Origin: Rhodospira sp.
GTDB lineage: Bacteria; Pseudomonadota; Alphaproteobacteria; Rhodospirillales; Rhodospirillaceae
DNA: 5,982 bases
Assembly: GCA_028277295.1 (NCBI GenBank)
Contig: JANQGN010000731.1
Coordinates: 1 to 5,982, forward strand
Direction: 5' to 3'
The notes under the pieces were generated by a model, which was not told where the DNA came from, searched no databases, and saw only the letters and a list, made by a program, of their open reading frames with translations. Positions within the stretch are counted from its first letter, which is position 1, and the number at the start of each line of letters is the position of its first letter. Below are positions 3,996 to 5,982 of this stretch, piece by piece. Made by a program: the position numbers and the translations under genes.

Positions 3996-5982
3996 CTAAC
4001 CATCTTCGCTGGGGCAACTTAGCCGCACTTGATTGCGGCCGCCTTCCTTCGCGGCATAAAGCGCTTCGTCGATGCGCTGGAAGAAGGATTCGGCCGTATC
4101 CGCGTCTTCGAGCATCGCGACCCCGGCGCTGATCGTCACCGTTTCTTCCAGATCGGGAAGCTGGGAGATCTCGATTTGACGGCGGATGTCCTCAAGGAGC
4201 TTGAGCGCGCCTTCTATTTCCGTCTGCGGCATCAGAATACAAAACTCTTCTCCGCCCCAGCGCGCGACCGTATCCGACCCCCTGACGCGGTGCGATATGA
4301 CAGAGGCGACTTCCTGGAGCACCCGGTCTCCACAAGCATGACCGAAAGTGTCGTTAAATCGCTTAAAGTGGTCAATATCGATGACGGCCATGCTGAGCGG
4401 TTGTATATAACGCTTCTCCCGCTCCATTTCCTTTTCCAGTGCATTATCCAGGAACCGCCTGTTATAGAGTCCCGTCAACGGATCCGTGCAGGCCATCTTT
4501 TGAATTGTGACGTTCTTTTGCAACAGTTCCGCGTTGGCCTCTTCGGCGCGGTCCTTGGCCTGGCGCAACTCAATGGCCTGCGCCTCCAGCTTCGTCTGGA
4601 TCGCGCGGACGGAGTCATAGGCGCGTGATAGTTCCGCCATCTTGTCTTGCAGTTCTTGCGTGCGTTCCGCCACGCGCAATTCGAGTTGCTCGTAAAGGCG
4701 CGCGTTCTCAAGGGAAATGGCGATCTGGCCGGCCAGGAGTTCCAGTATCTCGACGTGACGTCGTGTGAAGGCGTTGGGGGTAATTCTGTTTTCCAAATAC
4801 AGGAGCACGATGACTTCGTCCCGCGCCCGGATGGGCAGACAGATCGCCGAGCGGATGTCCTGGTCCGCCAGGTAGGCGTCCGAGGAAAAGAACGGGTGGC
4901 CGTCCGTCGTCGGATAGATCACCGTCTGGCGCGTGGCGACGACATGATGGACCAGCCCCAGCGGGAGCACGCCATCGGTCGCGGTGTTGCCCATGTCCGG
5001 ATCCGCGCGCGTTGGCTCGCCCACGCATGTCTCCGCCCAGATGTTGAGGTCCCCCGTCGGGCCAATCCGCAGCAACACGCCTCGGTCGGCGCCCGCGTTC
5101 TCCAGAACGGTCCGCATCATGCGATCCAGCAGCCGGTTGAGGACGATCTCCGCGCCAATCGCCTGAGAGGCTTTCAAGACGGTCGCCAGGTCCAGGTCGT
5201 GCTGGCTGATTTCGCGCGGGTCCACATCGGCGTCGTCGGCCGCCGTCCGCGCGGCACCATCGTCGGCCAGAAGCAAGCCATACCGCCGCTTGAGGTGCGT
5301 GACCTTGGCCGTGGCGCCCCAGGCCATGTAACTCCGTAGGGCTTCCCGCAAATACAGGCCCGCCAGGTTGTCAAGTCCCCGGTCGAGAGAGTGTTGTCCC
5401 GCCAGTTCCTGGTAGACGGCCTTGTCCCAGGTGTAGCCATGGCGCTCGGCGCCGGTGATCGCCGCGTCGAACCGCGCGGCCATGGTTGTGTCGTCGCCCT
5501 CCAGCCCGGCCAGAACGGCGGCCATGGCCGCGTACTTGTGGCCATAGTTCATGGGCGCGTTCTCCGCCCACACGCGCATGGCGTCGGCATGATCGCGCAG
5601 CGATTCGAGACTGTCACGACGCGCCTCGGCCCGTGCGTCTGGGTCGGCGGCCATCAGGATCACCCTGCCCAGGAAGGCGTAGAAGTGAAAGACGGGGACG
5701 ATGGCGATGCCGTTGCAAGAGTGCAGCAGTCGTTGCGCGGGCTCCAGGTGATGGGCGATCTTGTCTTCATCCTGGAACATCACAGCCAGGATGAGCTTGT
5801 TGTAGTGATACAGGAACACGAAAACCTGATCTTTGCTGTCCCGGAGCTCGGCCGCACTTTCCGTTTCGTCGAAGACGTCTCCAACGAAATCGACCGTGCT
5901 GTCCGACAGCATGCGCAGGTTCTTCACCGTCTGCCAGAACACGCGGACCCACAAGGCTTGTTCGCGCTGACCGCATTCCTCC
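3996..5982 (-). CDS. GAF-GGDEF diguanylate cyclase, C-terminal part of a larger signalling protein (5' end missing)
   Basis: This makes the second messenger cyclic di-GMP from two GTP. Numbering from a TTG at 5954 gives 652 residues, but the frame stays open through nine further codons (reading EECGQREQA) to the window edge, so that TTG is probably internal. Residues 40-230 are helical and TPR-like (NKLILAVMFQDEDKI, MNYGHKYAAMAAVLAGLEGD, LAGLYLREALRSYMAWGATAKV), as found after the AAA-type ATPase of large kinase/ATPase/GAF proteins. A GAF sensor domain follows (about 256-424), then a coiled coil (420-486), then GGDEF (about 488-648). Active-site residues are present: DIDHFKRFND (526-535), GHACGD (538-543) and GGEEF (567-571). 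The inhibitory I-site RGSD (558-561) sits five residues before GGEEF, as in PleD, so product inhibition is expected. No membrane segment is seen in this part. It converges on the ankyrin gene with 64 bases between stops and no clear terminator. The GAF ligand is unknown. Confidence 0.93.
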   Translation of the reverse strand, partial: EECGQREQALWVRVFWQTVKNLRMLSDSTVDFVGDVFDETESAAELRDSKDQVFVFLYHYNKLILAVMFQDEDKIAHHLEPAQRLLHSCNGIAIVPVFHFYAFLGRVILMAADPDARAEARRDSLESLRDHADAMRVWAENAPMNYGHKYAAMAAVLAGLEGDDTTMAARFDAAITGAERHGYTWDKAVYQELAGQHSLDRGLDNLAGLYLREALRSYMAWGATAKVTHLKRRYGLLLADDGAARTAADDADVDPREISQHDLDLATVLKASQAIGAEIVLNRLLDRMMRTVLENAGADRGVLLRIGPTGDLNIWAETCVGEPTRADPDMGNTATDGVLPLGLVHHVVATRQTVIYPTTDGHPFFSSDAYLADQDIRSAICLPIRARDEVIVLLYLENRITPNAFTRRHVEILELLAGQIAISLENARLYEQLELRVAERTQELQDKMAELSRAYDSVRAIQTKLEAQAIELRQAKDRAEEANAELLQKNVTIQKMACTDPLTGLYNRRFLDNALEKEMEREKRYIQPLSMAVIDIDHFKRFNDTFGHACGDRVLQEVASVISHRVRGSDTVARWGGEEFCILMPQTEIEGALKLLEDIRRQIEISQLPDLEETVTISAGVAMLEDADTAESFFQRIDEALYAAKEGGRNQVRLSCPSEDG

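Noticed and set aside
4029..5339. Plus-strand open frames inside the cyclase gene (4029-4628 and 4647-5339)
   Set aside because: The minus-strand frame encodes an uninterrupted GAF-coiled coil-GGDEF protein; the plus-strand translations are its shadows.
1..5982. Phage defence system, CRISPR array, mobile element or RNA gene
   Set aside because: No spacer-repeat pattern, transposase, integrase, tRNA or rRNA signature was seen; the ankyrin protein alone is not evidence of a defence system.

Overview
The window comes from a GC-rich bacterium. Codon third positions are strongly G/C, the genes are compact, and Shine-Dalgarno sites are clear (GAGGAGA, GGAAGGA, AAAGGGA, AGAGG, AAAGGAA). The style fits a proteobacterium, most likely an alphaproteobacterium of the Rhodospirillales kind. 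That placement is an impression from protein and codon style, not a test. No rRNA, tRNA, CRISPR array, insertion sequence or integrase was seen.

Layout: five genes run left to right on the plus strand (70-3931), followed by one long gene on the minus strand (3996 to beyond 5982) that converges on them. In order they encode: a two-domain EthD-like protein (70-768); a DJ-1/PfpI-family protein with an intact Cys-His nucleophile elbow (848-1429); two tandem paralogous SnoaL-like/NTF2-fold proteins, about 60% identical (1475-1885 and 2188-2595); and a soluble ankyrin-repeat protein of 398 residues (2735-3931). The minus-strand gene is the C-terminal part of a large signalling protein: a helical TPR-like region, a GAF domain, a coiled coil and a GGDEF domain with all key catalytic residues and an intact inhibitory I-site. 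Its reading frame stays open to the right edge, so the N-terminus is missing. The helical part resembles the segment that follows the AAA-type ATPase in large kinase/ATPase/GAF signalling proteins, so an ATPase and possibly a Ser/Thr kinase domain may lie outside the window.

The first four plus-strand products belong to small alpha+beta folds often met as small-molecule enzymes or accessory proteins (EthD ferredoxin-like barrel, DJ-1/PfpI, SnoaL cone). Their succession suggests a small catabolic or biosynthetic neighbourhood, but no substrate can be read from the sequence. The gaps between them (79, 45, 302 and 139 bases) each fall before a separate ribosome binding site, and several hold inverted repeats: 28-52 before the EthD gene, 789-826 before the DJ-1 gene, and 2609-2639 plus 2660-2690 between the second SnoaL gene and the ankyrin gene. 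The cluster may therefore be split into several transcripts or be controlled at the RNA level. Nothing seen links the diguanylate cyclase to the cluster functionally beyond adjacency.
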